From the NCBI GenBank assembly GCA_050013875.1, contig JBEKEK010000076.1:1-64000 (forward strand): a stretch of 64,000 nucleotides of DNA, read 5' to 3'. The notes below the pieces were generated by a model. The model did no database searches and was not told where the DNA came from. It saw only the letters and a list, made by a program, of their open reading frames with translations. Position 1 is the stretch's first letter; the number at the start of each line of letters is the position of its first letter. The translations under genes and the position numbers were made by a program. Source of the DNA: Trebonia sp050013875. Lineage in GTDB: Bacteria; Actinomycetota; Actinomycetes; Streptosporangiales; Streptosporangiaceae. Positions 16,957 through 26,147 of the stretch are shown here, piece by piece.

Positions 16957-17439
16957 ATGCGCGGAGACGATCGGGTACTTGACTTCCTGAACGAGCAGCT
17001 CACGGCCGAGCTCACGGCGATCGGCCAGTATTTCCTGCACGCCAAGATGCAGGAGAACTTCGGCTGGGTGAAGATCGCCAGGCATACCCGCGCAGGGTCG
17101 ATCGACGAGATGCGGCACGCAGAGACCCTCACTGACCGGGTCCTCTTCCTCGACGGGCTGCCGAACTTCCAGCGCCTCTTCCCGCTGCGCATCGGCCAGA
17201 CCGTCGTCCAGATGCTCGAGGCGGACCTGGCGGTTGAGACCGAGGCGGTGGACCGGCTGCGGCGCGGCATCGAGTACATGCGCGGCATCGGCGATGTCAC
17301 CAGCGCGAACATCTTTGAGGACATCCTCGGGGACGAGGAAGGGCACATCGACTACCTCGAGACCCAGCTCGGCCTGGTCAGCCAGCTCGGCGAGCAGCTC
17401 TACCTGGCACAGCTCGTCAAACAGCCAAACGACGACTGA
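16957..17439 (+). CDS. bfr: Bacterioferritin
   Basis: 160 residues, the normal length for this 24-subunit haem-containing iron store. All ferroxidase ligands are present at family positions: Glu18, Glu51, His54, Glu94, Glu127 and His130. The haem-ligating Met52 is also present (DEMRHAE). The N-terminus GDDRVLDFLNEQLTAELTAI is typical. It oxidises Fe(II) and stores the mineral in the cytosolic shell, limiting Fenton chemistry. An iron box upstream points to activation by iron-loaded IdeR/DtxR. It is a single gene, with no bacterioferritin-associated ferredoxin nearby. Confidence 0.96.
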   Translation: MRGDDRVLDFLNEQLTAELTAIGQYFLHAKMQENFGWVKIARHTRAGSIDEMRHAETLTDRVLFLDGLPNFQRLFPLRIGQTVVQMLEADLAVETEAVDRLRRGIEYMRGIGDVTSANIFEDILGDEEGHIDYLETQLGLVSQLGEQLYLAQLVKQPNDD

Positions 17440-17732
17440 CGAGCCGCCCGTCCGGCCCAGGCTCGCCGCCGGGCAAGCAACCCCATAAGCCGCACCCGGT
17501 CCTGCCAGTCACACCTGAAACTTCGCGAACCAAATGCCGGGTAAACGTTCTCAGGTACCGATAGTGCGGAGGTGCGCTCGTCGCTAACCTGGTTCCGGGT
17601 CCTGTTGGTGCACCGTGTCCGTGACCGCGCAATGCCGCGTCCGCGCTACGCCGTGCCGGCGCAACGTCCGCGCGGCGTCCTCAGGGTCCGGCCAAGCGAT
17701 GGGAAGCGATGGTCCGCGAAGGGATCCCGACC

Positions 17733-20700
17733 ATGTCGGAGCAGCCTGCAATCGATTTCTCCGGACTGCTGCGGCAGCTGCGGGTCGAAGCGGGACTGAC
17801 CCAGGAGGAGCTTGCCGCGGTCGCCCGGCTGAGCCCGCGGACGGTCAGTGACCTGGAGCGCGGTATCAATCAAAGTCCGCGCCGGGCCACCGCCGAGCTG
17901 TTGGCCGACGCGCTGCAGCTAACCGGGGAGAAGCGGGCGCAGTTCATGGCGGCCGCCCGCCGGCGGCCCGCGGCCGCGACGGCCGCCGGGCCCGCCGACG
18001 CGAGCGCGCCCGGTGACGACGCGAATGCCTCCAACGTCGTGTGGATCGAATCCGCGGCCAGCGCGGCATTCGTGGACCGCGAGGAGGAACTCGGCGTTCT
18101 GCGGGAGGCCTGGTCGAACGCTAAGGCGGGTCACCGGGTCCTGACACTCATCGCCGGTGAGCCGGGGATCGGGAAGACCGCGCTCACGGCCGAACTGGCG
18201 CGGCAGGTACAGGGGGCAGGCGGTTTGGTGCTTTACGGACGGTGGGATGAGCATGTGCTTGCCCCCTACCAAGCCTTCCGTGAGGCGCTTGATGATTACG
18301 CGCGGGCCTGCCCGGATGCCGTGCTGCGGCAGGACCTGGCCGGCCTGGCCGAGGAGATCGGCCGGCTGTGCCCCGAGCCCGCGCACCGGATCGGGGCGTC
18401 GGCGGCCCCGCCCCAGGCGGCGGCCGAGGCCGAGCGCTTCCGCCTGTTCGAATCGATCGACACGTGGATCCGGCGGATCGCGGCCCGGCATCCGGTGCTG
18501 CTCGTCCTCGACGATCTGCAATGGGCGGACGAGCCATCGCTGTTCCTGCTCCAGCACCTGATGCGGGCCAGGCGCTCGACCCCGCTGCTCACGGCGGCCA
18601 TGTACCGCGACATCGGGCCCGAGCGGAGCGAGTTCTCTGCTGCCCTGCCCGCCCTGACGCGCGACGTCGACTGCCGGCGCCTTTCGCTGCACGGGCTTGA
18701 GCACCGCGCCGTGACCGCCCTGCTGGAGGACGCGGTCGGGCGGCCATTCGGCGAGCGCGAGTCCGTGATGGTTGCCAAACTTGAGTGGGAAACCGCGGGC
18801 AACCCCTTCTTCCTCATAGAGATGGCCAAGCACCTGTCGGACGTCGGCGCGTTCGACCGGGAGGTGCTCCAGCTGGGCGAGACGCCGGCCGAAATCCCGC
18901 AGTCGGTCCGCGACATGATCCGGTCGCGGTTGCGCCGGCTGTCTGACCCGTGCGTTGAGACGCTCGCGATCGCCTCGCTCATCGGCGAGCGGTTCGATAC
19001 CGACCTGCTGGCGTCGGCGGCGTCGCTGGGGGATGCCGCCACCGTCGACCTCCTCGAGGAGGCGGCGCGGGCGCGCCTGATCACGGAAATCGACCTCACG
19101 GAAACCGCTGAGCCCGACTGCTGGCGGTTCTCGCACTCGCTGACCCGGCGGGTGACGTCCGAGGAGCTGAGCAGGGGCCACCGGGCCCGGTTGCACCAGG
19201 AGATCGGCGAGACGCTGGAATCCCGTCCCGGTGTCTCCCCGGCCGAGCTCGCGCACCACTTCGGCGCGGCGGCCAGCAGGGGCTCGGCCGAGAAGGCGGT
19301 CAGGTACGGGCGGCTGGCCGGGCAGCGCGCGCTGCGCGAGGTGGCGGCCGAGGTCGCGGTGCGGCACTTCCGGCGGGCGGTTGAGCTGCTCGACCGGTTC
19401 GGCCCTGAGGACCAGGCCCTCCGGTGCGAGCTTCTCCTTGACCTGGCGGACGCACACGACCGGGCCGGGGAGTACGCGGCCAGGGACGAGCGGTTCGCCG
19501 ACGCGGCCGATACCGCCCGCCGCCTCGGCGACGGCGAGCTGTTCGCGCGGGCCGCGCTCGGGTACGGCGGTATCCTCCCGGCGGCGGTCCGCCCTGACCT
19601 GCGGGCGCAGGCGCTCCTGGAAGAGGCGCTCAAGCGGCTGGGTGAGGCGGACAACGGCGCGCACGCGACCGTCCTGGCCCGCCTCGCGCACTGGCTGCAC
19701 AATGTTCGCCGCTACCAAGAACGGCTGGAGCTCAGCGACCGGTCAGTGGCCATGGCCCGCGACGCCGGTGACCCGCGGACGCTCGCCACCGTCCTGCTGC
19801 ACCGTTGCTGGGCGCTCGACGGTCCGGACGACGCCGGCGATGCCCTCCGGGTGGCCACCGAGATCCTGCAAATCGGCGACGAGCTGGACGACTCAGAGCT
19901 GCGGCTCGAGGGGCTGCGGATCCGGCTGGCCGCGCAGTTCGAGAACGGCACCCACGCCACCGCCGAGCAGACCGCACACGACCTGAAGGCGCTGGCGGAA
20001 GAGGTGCGGCATCCGGAGTTCATCCGCCTGGCCGCGATGTGGGACATCGCCGTCGCCAGCCTGGAGGGCCGGTTCAAGGAGGCCGAGGAGCTGTCGGGCG
20101 AACTCGGACGCAGGCTCGAGCGGATCGGCCACCCGCAGGCCGCGCTTATCGCCATAGCGCAGAGTGCGTCGTGGCGGCTGCTCGAGGGGCACGCAACCGA
20201 GTACATATCGCTGTTCGAGGCGCTGTCGGTGGCCGAGCCTGCTAACCTCGCGTGGCCCGCCATCACCGCGTGGTCCCTGGCCGAGGCCGGCTCACGGGAC
20301 CGGGCGGCCGAACTGCTCCGCCGGACCGATCCGGCGTCGGCGGCGGCCGCCGATAAGAACTACCTGTGGTGGGCCGTGGTCGTGGGGTTCTCTGCCGCGG
20401 TCGACCTGACGGAGGACCGGCGCTGGGCCGAGGCCCTGTATGAACTGGCCGTTCCGTACGCCGGGAGCAACTGCACGCTGGGTGTCGCGAGCTTCCTCGG
20501 CGCGGCCGACCACTGGCTCGGCGTGCTCGCGGGCACGGCCGGCCGGTTCACCGAGGCCATCGCGCATCTGGAGGCCGCGCTGGCACGGCACCGCGAGATG
20601 GGCGCACGGCCGTGGACGGCGCTCACCGAGGAGGCCTACGGGCATGTGCTGTCAATGCGCGGACAGGCGGCCGACGCCGGGCAGGCGGCCAAGCTAGCAG

Positions 20701-20771
20701 AGTCCGCGATGCGGACGGCCGACGAGCTCGGGCTGGCCGCGATCATCAACCGCCGCCGCCTGCGGGCCTGA
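17733..20771 (+). CDS. XRE-HTH regulator with AAA ATPase and TPR-like sensor (LAL-like without LuxR tail)
   Basis: 1012 residues from the ATG at 17733. An in-frame ATG at 17709 is less likely because the HTH starts just after the later Met. Residues ~10-70 are an XRE helix-turn-helix (LRVEAGLTQEELAAVARLSP, TVSDLERG). Residues ~110-330 are an AAA-16-type ATPase: FVDREEEL, Walker A AGEPGIGKTAL, Walker B LLVLDDLQWADEP. The rest (~450-1012) is Ala/Leu/Glu-rich TPR-like helices. It resembles the large LAL activators, but the C-terminal LuxR HTH is absent and the N-terminal XRE domain supplies DNA binding. Target genes and ligand are unknown. It stands alone on its strand. Confidence 0.85.
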   Translation: MSEQPAIDFSGLLRQLRVEAGLTQEELAAVARLSPRTVSDLERGINQSPRRATAELLADALQLTGEKRAQFMAAARRRPAAATAAGPADASAPGDDANASNVVWIESAASAAFVDREEELGVLREAWSNAKAGHRVLTLIAGEPGIGKTALTAELARQVQGAGGLVLYGRWDEHVLAPYQAFREALDDYARACPDAVLRQDLAGLAEEIGRLCPEPAHRIGASAAPPQAAAEAERFRLFESIDTWIRRIAARHPVLLVLDDLQWADEPSLFLLQHLMRARRSTPLLTAAMYRDIGPERSEFSAALPALTRDVDCRRLSLHGLEHRAVTALLEDAVGRPFGERESVMVAKLEWETAGNPFFLIEMAKHLSDVGAFDREVLQLGETPAEIPQSVRDMIRSRLRRLSDPCVETLAIASLIGERFDTDLLASAASLGDAATVDLLEEAARARLITEIDLTETAEPDCWRFSHSLTRRVTSEELSRGHRARLHQEIGETLESRPGVSPAELAHHFGAAASRGSAEKAVRYGRLAGQRALREVAAEVAVRHFRRAVELLDRFGPEDQALRCELLLDLADAHDRAGEYAARDERFADAADTARRLGDGELFARAALGYGGILPAAVRPDLRAQALLEEALKRLGEADNGAHATVLARLAHWLHNVRRYQERLELSDRSVAMARDAGDPRTLATVLLHRCWALDGPDDAGDALRVATEILQIGDELDDSELRLEGLRIRLAAQFENGTHATAEQTAHDLKALAEEVRHPEFIRLAAMWDIAVASLEGRFKEAEELSGELGRRLERIGHPQAALIAIAQSASWRLLEGHATEYISLFEALSVAEPANLAWPAITAWSLAEAGSRDRAAELLRRTDPASAAAADKNYLWWAVVVGFSAAVDLTEDRRWAEALYELAVPYAGSNCTLGVASFLGAADHWLGVLAGTAGRFTEAIAHLEAALARHREMGARPWTALTEEAYGHVLSMRGQAADAGQAAKLAESAMRTADELGLAAIINRRRLRA

Positions 20772-20814
20772 CGACGCCCGCAAACGACACGCGACGGCAG
20801 CACGCACAATGACG

Positions 20815-23800
20815 CTACCTCCGGTCGAGGAAGTCCACGATCCTCGGGTACACATCATGGGCTGCCCTGCTCCCCACGATCGCGTCGAGATGGGCGTAGG
20901 CCGGGAGCACCTCCCGGTGGTAATCGCCCCCGGGGTTGCATTCGGTGAGCCAGCGGAGAGTCTTAAGCGTCCCGAGCGGATGGAAGATGTAGTTGTCCGC
21001 GCCCTGCAGCAGCAGCAGGCTGGTTCCGGCGAAGCGCTCCGGGTGCTCGAAGTAGTCCATCCCGCCGGTGTGCGTGACCGCGAGCCCCCGGCGCAGCATG
21101 AGCGACAGGTGCTGCAGTGAATCGATGTTCCCGAACCCGAACATCTCGTTAAGCGCGCGGTGGGTCGCGTCGTTCAGCTGCGCGTGCCGGTGGGTGCACC
21201 CGTAGATCGCGTTGATCCACCGGCACACCGCCTGGCCGCATCGTTCCTCAGCGGGCATCGGGAGGGTCCGCAGGGTCATGTCGAGCAGCTCGTCAGGAAG
21301 CGAGCCGGCCACGTCGGGTGCCATCCCCCCGATGCCTACCCGGGCGAAGGCGCCCGCGGTGTGCAGCCGGGACTTCAGCTGGTTGAAGACCGACGTGGTC
21401 GGATGCAGGGGGAACTGAGCGCAGACCGCGGTGCGGATCCCCTGCAGCCCGCTCAGTATCGCCATCTGCAGCGAGCCCGAGCCCACGCAGTGCCCGAACG
21501 CCTGCACATCCTCCCGGCCGGTCAGCTCCTGGACCTTCCTTACCGCGGCCGGCCAGTCGGTCTGCGCGATGTCGTCGATCGTGAACTCGGTCCGCGCCGA
21601 CGGCAGGTCGATGCCGGCCCGGTAGTCGAACAGCCAGATGTCGTAGCCACGTTCCGCCAGGAACTCCGTGAGATTCTGCTCGATCGTCGACGCGAGGAAC
21701 GAATGCGATGACATGCCGAACCCGGTGGCCATGATCAAGGGGCCCTTGTCGCCCGCCCGGTACCTGGTCAGGCGCAGGAACGCGTCGTCGCCGAGGCGGC
21801 CGCCCGCATGCCACTGCTGGCGGCTGTCACACCACCAGATGCCGTCCGGGTCCTTCGGCTCGCGCACCGCGGGCGCCGTTCTCGGCGCGCTGGGGAAGGC
21901 ACCCGCCTCTTCGAGGACACCGCCGTAGATGTGCACCATCTCGCCGGCGAACAGCTCGAGGAACGCCCGGCGGTACTTGCCCTGCTCCCGGCGCGGGACA
22001 CCGTCGACCTTGATGCTGCGGAGCAGTTTGGGCAGGTCGGGTGGCTTCAGGTAAAGGATTCCGGTGCCCGCATCTGGCCCGCCAAGCTCGCCGATCTTCG
22101 TGTAGAGCGTCGTGGTCTCCGACCAGGCGTGGCGGATCCCGTTTTCGCGCAGCACCTTGTGGCCCTCGAAGCTGTACCGCTTCCCCTCTTCCGCCGTCAA
22201 GGTCATCCGGTAGCTCATGTGCCAGGTCTCCGGCTGCGCCGGATCGGACTCGAAGAGCCGGAAGCGGCCGTCGGTGACGGTCAGCCCGTGCGGTGACAAC
22301 CGCGGTGCGAGCACCGTCCCGGTAATCCTGGCCTCGCGGGCCGGGTCGTTAAGCGCCTCGCGGAAGTCGTCGTACTCGATGGTGATCAACAGGTCCACCC
22401 GCGCGCCGTCGCCGCGGCCGCGGTCGTAGCCCTCGGTGTAACCGCCGCCGGGCACGCTCATCGACACGAAGCCGGTCAGCCGCTCGCTGAACTGAAGGCG
22501 GACCGCCGACGGCGCCAGCACCGGCATCGGCTCCGGGACGCTGGCCACCGGGGCCGATGCCGTCCAGTGACGGTCTTCGAGCAAAATCGCGGCGGTCCGT
22601 TCCGCGATGGCGGAGATCGTGAGCGACGGGTTCGCGTCCAGCGCGCAGGGGACGACCGAGCCGTCGCAGACGTACAGTCCGTCATGCACTCCGCCGCTGA
22701 CGGGGTCGAATACCTGTCCCTTGTGGTCAACCACACCGTTAGCCGGGTCGTCCGCCATCACGCACCCGCCCAGGGGATGCACGGTGATCAGCGACCGGCC
22801 GTTCGTCCAGGCCCAGAGCGGATCGGGGGTCTCCGTGCCGTGCAGCGCCTTGGTGGCCTCGGCCAGGATCTGGTTGTCGCGGGAGAAGGCCGGCTGCTTG
22901 CCGACCTCCGGCCACACCACTTGGATGCGGTCGTTCTCGAGCGCGATCCGGCCGCCGGAGTCGTCGGTGCTCATGACCAGGTAGGTCAGGGTGCGGCCAA
23001 TAGGCCCGTGGTGCGAGCCGAACGGGATCCCGGCCAGTTCCCGCAGCCGCATCTCACCGTCCTCGGGCGTCCCTTCCACCGCGGCACACAGCGCGATGGG
23101 GATCACCGAGGCGAGCGCGCCCGGGATGGCGCCGTCCTCGATGATCAGCGCGTTGTCGACGGCCGTATCCGGGCCCCGCAGGTCGATCAGGCCGGTGATC
23201 GCGGGCCCGACCGCCGTGTCCTGATCCGGGATATGGTCGCCGAGGCCGACGCCTCGCACCGACTGGTCGGCGCCGTAGGCGAACGCCAGCACATCGCCGT
23301 TGCCGGAGAACCCCTGCCCGAGCCGGCCCGACACCGGCAGCCCCAGGTCCCGCGACCTGAGCAGTATCTGCGCCGACCCGAGGGTCCCCGCGGCGAGCAC
23401 CACGACGTCGGCCGTAACGAACCGGGACGGGCCGCCGGGGGGTCGCTCGCCGCCCTCGCCCAGCACGTCAAAGGCCACCCGCCACTTCCCCTGGCAGCGG
23501 CGCACGGACTGCACGGCTACCTCGGTGAAGACGTGCGCGCCGTGGGCATACGCGTCAGGGAGGTAGTTCATGAGGACCGTGTTCTTCGCGCCGTAGTTGC
23601 AGCCAGCGCAGCAGTCACCACAAAGGGTGCACGCGTTCTGCCGCACCCCGGCCGCGTTCGGGCCGGCCGTGAACGTGACGTTGAGGTCGGGGCGGACCAC
23701 CGCGGTGCCCAAGCCGGCCGCGGCCTGCTCGAGGGCCCGCAGCTTGGGCAGTTGCGGCCACGACAGCGGGTACGGGTTGGACCCGAGCATGCCCTTGGCC

Positions 23801-24213
23801 GCGTGCATGAACGGCCGCAGCACCTCGGGGTGATCCCGCAGCGGGGCTGGCCAGCGGGTGTCGGAGAAGATCGCGTCGCTCGGCTCAAGCGCCACACTGG
23901 CGTTGATCAGCGAGGTACCGCCAAGCCCGCAGCCGGTCAGTACGGTGACGTCGGGACCCACGTGGAAGTCGAACAGCCCCACCGCGGACCCGTGGTCAGC
24001 CTTGGGGGTGTGGACCTGGATCTCGCGCACCGCGGAAAGCGCGGTATTGGGGTACTCACCCGGGTGCAGTTCCTTGCCCCGTTCCAGGACGCAGACATCC
24101 CGTCCGGCGCGAGCGATGCGGGCGGCGGCAATCGCCCCGCCGTATCCCGAGCCGACCACGACCGCCGAGTAGTGGTCCTGTATCTGATCGACTGGACGAG
24201 ATAGCATTTGCAT
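20815..24213 (-). CDS. GMC-type oxidoreductase fused to an alpha/beta hydrolase
   Basis: 1132 residues; the ATG at 24213 has AGGAG 6 bases upstream. Residues ~15-560 are a flavin GMC/cholesterol-oxidase-like domain: VVVGSGYGGAIAAARIA, GCGLGGTSLINA, a cysteine cluster CTLCGDCCAGC at 195-205 and VHPLGGCVMADDP. Residues ~590-760 are a beta-rich linker domain. From ~800 to the end is an alpha/beta hydrolase with nucleophile elbow FGHCVGSGS (Cys, not Ser), acid loop GADNYIFHP and AHLDAIVG for the catalytic His. An oxidised lipid or sterol could pass from one active site to the other. The fused layout is known in actinobacteria, but the substrate is not. Confidence 0.85.
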   Translation of the reverse strand: MQMLSRPVDQIQDHYSAVVVGSGYGGAIAAARIARAGRDVCVLERGKELHPGEYPNTALSAVREIQVHTPKADHGSAVGLFDFHVGPDVTVLTGCGLGGTSLINASVALEPSDAIFSDTRWPAPLRDHPEVLRPFMHAAKGMLGSNPYPLSWPQLPKLRALEQAAAGLGTAVVRPDLNVTFTAGPNAAGVRQNACTLCGDCCAGCNYGAKNTVLMNYLPDAYAHGAHVFTEVAVQSVRRCQGKWRVAFDVLGEGGERPPGGPSRFVTADVVVLAAGTLGSAQILLRSRDLGLPVSGRLGQGFSGNGDVLAFAYGADQSVRGVGLGDHIPDQDTAVGPAITGLIDLRGPDTAVDNALIIEDGAIPGALASVIPIALCAAVEGTPEDGEMRLRELAGIPFGSHHGPIGRTLTYLVMSTDDSGGRIALENDRIQVVWPEVGKQPAFSRDNQILAEATKALHGTETPDPLWAWTNGRSLITVHPLGGCVMADDPANGVVDHKGQVFDPVSGGVHDGLYVCDGSVVPCALDANPSLTISAIAERTAAILLEDRHWTASAPVASVPEPMPVLAPSAVRLQFSERLTGFVSMSVPGGGYTEGYDRGRGDGARVDLLITIEYDDFREALNDPAREARITGTVLAPRLSPHGLTVTDGRFRLFESDPAQPETWHMSYRMTLTAEEGKRYSFEGHKVLRENGIRHAWSETTTLYTKIGELGGPDAGTGILYLKPPDLPKLLRSIKVDGVPRREQGKYRRAFLELFAGEMVHIYGGVLEEAGAFPSAPRTAPAVREPKDPDGIWWCDSRQQWHAGGRLGDDAFLRLTRYRAGDKGPLIMATGFGMSSHSFLASTIEQNLTEFLAERGYDIWLFDYRAGIDLPSARTEFTIDDIAQTDWPAAVRKVQELTGREDVQAFGHCVGSGSLQMAILSGLQGIRTAVCAQFPLHPTTSVFNQLKSRLHTAGAFARVGIGGMAPDVAGSLPDELLDMTLRTLPMPAEERCGQAVCRWINAIYGCTHRHAQLNDATHRALNEMFGFGNIDSLQHLSLMLRRGLAVTHTGGMDYFEHPERFAGTSLLLLQGADNYIFHPLGTLKTLRWLTECNPGGDYHREVLPAYAHLDAIVGSRAAHDVYPRIVDFLDRR

Positions 24214-24604
24214 CGAACGCTCCTATTGGATCCGACTCGCGATCCTGGGCAGTGCGGGAATTACCTTACACCAAATGACCGTCGAGAACAGCGCCAGCCT
24301 GATCCTGTGGGCCTTCCTGTGGCTTCTCCTGTGGGTCATAATGCGTGGCAATTGTCCCCGGTCACCTGTAATCATGTACGCGGGCCAGGGCCAGCCGTGC
24401 CATGACCACGGCTGGCCCTGCACGGGGCCATGCGTGGATGTCACGCATCGAAGGCGCCAATAACAAGCTGACAATAAATGATCACAACTCCAGTCTTCAT
24501 AGCCTTATACGCATACCGGATCGGTGCAGGCATTCCACGGAATTCCGCCTGGGAGCATTTCGTGTGAGGACCTGCGAATTACCGTAATCCAAGGGAAGAA
24601 GCGC
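24214..24604. other. Divergent intergenic region, unusually AT-rich, with one strong hairpin
   Basis: This 391-bp gap separates the divergent GMC-hydrolase and STAS genes and must hold both promoters. The stretch around 24455-24530 (ACAAGCTGACAATAAATGATC) is clearly lower in GC than the rest of the window. A perfect 13-bp hairpin lies at 24387-24419. I see no convincing gene; a short hydrophobic frame at 24275-24463 lacks a ribosome site. Confidence 0.5.
24387..24419. other. Perfect 13-bp stem / 7-nt loop hairpin between divergent genes
   Basis: AGGGCCAGCCGTG (24387-24399) pairs with CACGGCTGGCCCT (24407-24419) around CCATGAC. There is no T-tract. A terminator makes little sense between two divergent starts, so an attenuator, a small RNA end or a protein-binding palindrome are alternatives. 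Confidence 0.45.
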
Positions 24605-24943
24605 GTGAGTCAAGAGCAGGGCCCGCCGACACCACTTAAGCTGAGCCACCGAGTCCTGCCGACCGGCGAGGCCGCCGTCGAGATCGGCGGTGAGCTGGAC
24701 ATGGACACCGCCGACAAGGCGTTCCGGTACGTCAAGAAAATCATCAGCCGCCACCGGGGGCCGGTGGCCATCAGCCTGGCCGGCGTGACCTTCTGCGACG
24801 CCCATGGTCTGCGGGCGCTGGTGCTCATGGCCAAGTGCGCGGAGCAGGCCGGCCGACCGTTCCGTGTCACCTCGCCGAGCCCGCGGGTGACCAAGCTCAT
24901 GCGGGTCACCGGCCTTGACAGCAAGTTCCTGGCAGCTGGGTAA
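24605..24943 (+). CDS. STAS-domain protein (anti-sigma factor antagonist-like)
   Basis: 112 residues from the GTG at 24605 with GGGAAGAAG upstream. The fold reads as a single STAS domain: beta strands (GEAAVEIGGELDMDTADKA), helix (AFRYVKKIISRHRG), strand (PVAISLAGVTFCDAHGLRAL) and a C-terminal strand/helix (RPFRVTSPSPRVTKLMRVTG). In SpoIIAA-type antagonists the loop after the third strand is D-S-S-G-L, with a Ser that the partner kinase phosphorylates. Here it is D65-A-H-G-L, so that Ser is missing and normal phospho-switching is not possible at this place. It may be constitutively active or respond otherwise. The class II aldolase gene follows after 11 bp. Confidence 0.82.
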   Translation: MSQEQGPPTPLKLSHRVLPTGEAAVEIGGELDMDTADKAFRYVKKIISRHRGPVAISLAGVTFCDAHGLRALVLMAKCAEQAGRPFRVTSPSPRVTKLMRVTGLDSKFLAAG

Positions 24944-24954
24944 AGTACGCAGAC

Positions 24955-25647
24955 ATGGAAACCCAGGAACACCTGATCGCCGAGACCACGCAGGCCAACC
25001 AGGCCCTGGGCGCGAGCGGCCAGTCGGACATGGTGTGGGGGCACGCGTCCGTGCGCGATCCCGAGGGACGCGGGGTCTGGATGAAGGCCGCGGGATGGTC
25101 CTTCGGTGAGGTGACGGCCGACCGGGTGGCGCTGGTGTCGGCCGACGGCGAGGTGCTGGCGGGCCATGGGCCGAGGCACATTGAATACCCCATCCACACC
25201 GAGGTGATGAACGCCAGGCCCGACGTCGGAAGCGTCGTGCACACTCATGCCCCGGCCGCGGTCGCCTTCGCCGCGCTTGACGTGCCACTGCTGGCCATTT
25301 CGCACGACGGGGTCGAGTTCGCCGAACCGCAGATCGCCCGCTTTACCCAGACAGGCGCCCTGATCAGCTCGGCCGAGCTGGGCCGGGCCCTGGCCGAGAC
25401 GATCGCCGCCGGGGTTGGCTGCCTGATCCCACAGCACGGACTGGTGACCGTGGGGCCCGATACCGCGACAGCGGTGATGCGCGCGGTTCTGCTCGCCCGG
25501 GCCTGTCAGGTGCAACTGCAGGCGATGGCGGCGGGCCCGATCCGCCGGTCGTCGGACTCCGCCGAGATCGCGCTGAAGAAGCAGCAGGTCTGGCCCGAAT
25601 CCCAGATCAGGGCCGGGTACGCCTATCTCTGCCGCCAGTCCGGCTGA
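24955..25647 (+). CDS. Class II aldolase/adducin family protein
   Basis: 230 residues. The family (L-fuculose-phosphate aldolase, ribulose-5-phosphate epimerase, related decarboxylases) uses a zinc ion held by three His. Candidates are the pair in SVVHTHAPAAVAFA and the His in LIPQHGLVTVG. The N-terminal ANQALGASGQSDMVWGHASV is typical, though GNxSxR in sugar-phosphate aldolases is here GHASV, suggesting a substrate other than a sugar phosphate. It begins 11 bp after the STAS gene, so the two may share a transcript. Tail to tail with the next gene across a likely two-way terminator. Confidence 0.85.
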   Translation: METQEHLIAETTQANQALGASGQSDMVWGHASVRDPEGRGVWMKAAGWSFGEVTADRVALVSADGEVLAGHGPRHIEYPIHTEVMNARPDVGSVVHTHAPAAVAFAALDVPLLAISHDGVEFAEPQIARFTQTGALISSAELGRALAETIAAGVGCLIPQHGLVTVGPDTATAVMRAVLLARACQVQLQAMAAGPIRRSSDSAEIALKKQQVWPESQIRAGYAYLCRQSG

Positions 25648-25684
25648 AGCGGGCCGCCGCTGGCACGGCGGGGCCGGTTCAGCC
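25642..25684. terminator. Likely bidirectional terminator between convergent genes
   Basis: GGCTGAA (25642-25648) pairs with TTCAGCC (25678-25684), and the inner GGCCGCCG pairs with CGGCGG..CC with a 2-nt bulge. It overlaps the last codon and stop of the aldolase gene and the stop of the convergent NTF2 gene. Confidence 0.45.
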
Positions 25685-26071
25685 CGGGTATTTGGTCGGC
25701 TGGAAGGCGAGCAGCACCCAGCGGCCGTTCTCGCGCACCCAGACCGCCAGCGACCGGCTGTTCAGTACCCGCACCTGGCCCGCGATCTGGACCTCGCCGC
25801 GCATGTCGCCGATGACCAGAGCGGTGTCCCCGTGCACCACGATGCCGGTCTCCGGGTGGCTGATCGGGCCGTACTTGAAGTGGCCGGCCGCCAGCTTCTC
25901 CAGGTAGCTCTGCTTGCTGTCGGCGCTGGCATCGGAATGCGTGTACACCAGGTCGGCGGCGAACAACTCGTCAAGCGCCGCCACATCACCGGCCGTCACC
26001 GCCTCGTACCGCCTGGCCTCAAGCGCGCTGATCTGCGCGGAAACGTCCTCATCGCTTGTCATGGTGCCCAT
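25679..26071 (-). CDS. NTF2-like protein (DUF4440)
   Basis: 130 residues in an NTF2 fold: ISALEARRYEAVTAGDVAAL, DELFAADLVYTHSDASADSK, TGIVVHGDTALVIGDMRGE and VWVRENGRWVLLAFQPTKYP. The motif [DE]LFADDLVYTHS is typical of the DUF4440/SnoaL-like group with a His in the pocket. No defined reaction is known for most of these small proteins. The ATG at 26071 begins the first helix. Monocistronic, convergent with the aldolase gene. Confidence 0.82.
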   Translation of the reverse strand: MGTMTSDEDVSAQISALEARRYEAVTAGDVAALDELFAADLVYTHSDASADSKQSYLEKLAAGHFKYGPISHPETGIVVHGDTALVIGDMRGEVQIAGQVRVLNSRSLAVWVRENGRWVLLAFQPTKYPG

Positions 26072-26147
26072 CCTTCACCCGCCAGCCGGCTTCGGCAATC
26101 GGCACCTGCATCGTCGTCTTGGGGCCGAACACAGATAGGTTGACGCG

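Noticed and set aside
22567..24204. 545-codon open frame on the + strand
   Set aside because: Antisense of the GMC domain with low-complexity Arg/Gly/Val content; the minus-strand frame has clear FAD and hydrolase motifs.
24275..24463. Short hydrophobic frame (61 codons) between GMC and STAS genes
   Set aside because: No ribosome site, poor codon use and it crosses the strong hairpin at 24387-24419; the hydrophobic part is too short to support a gene.
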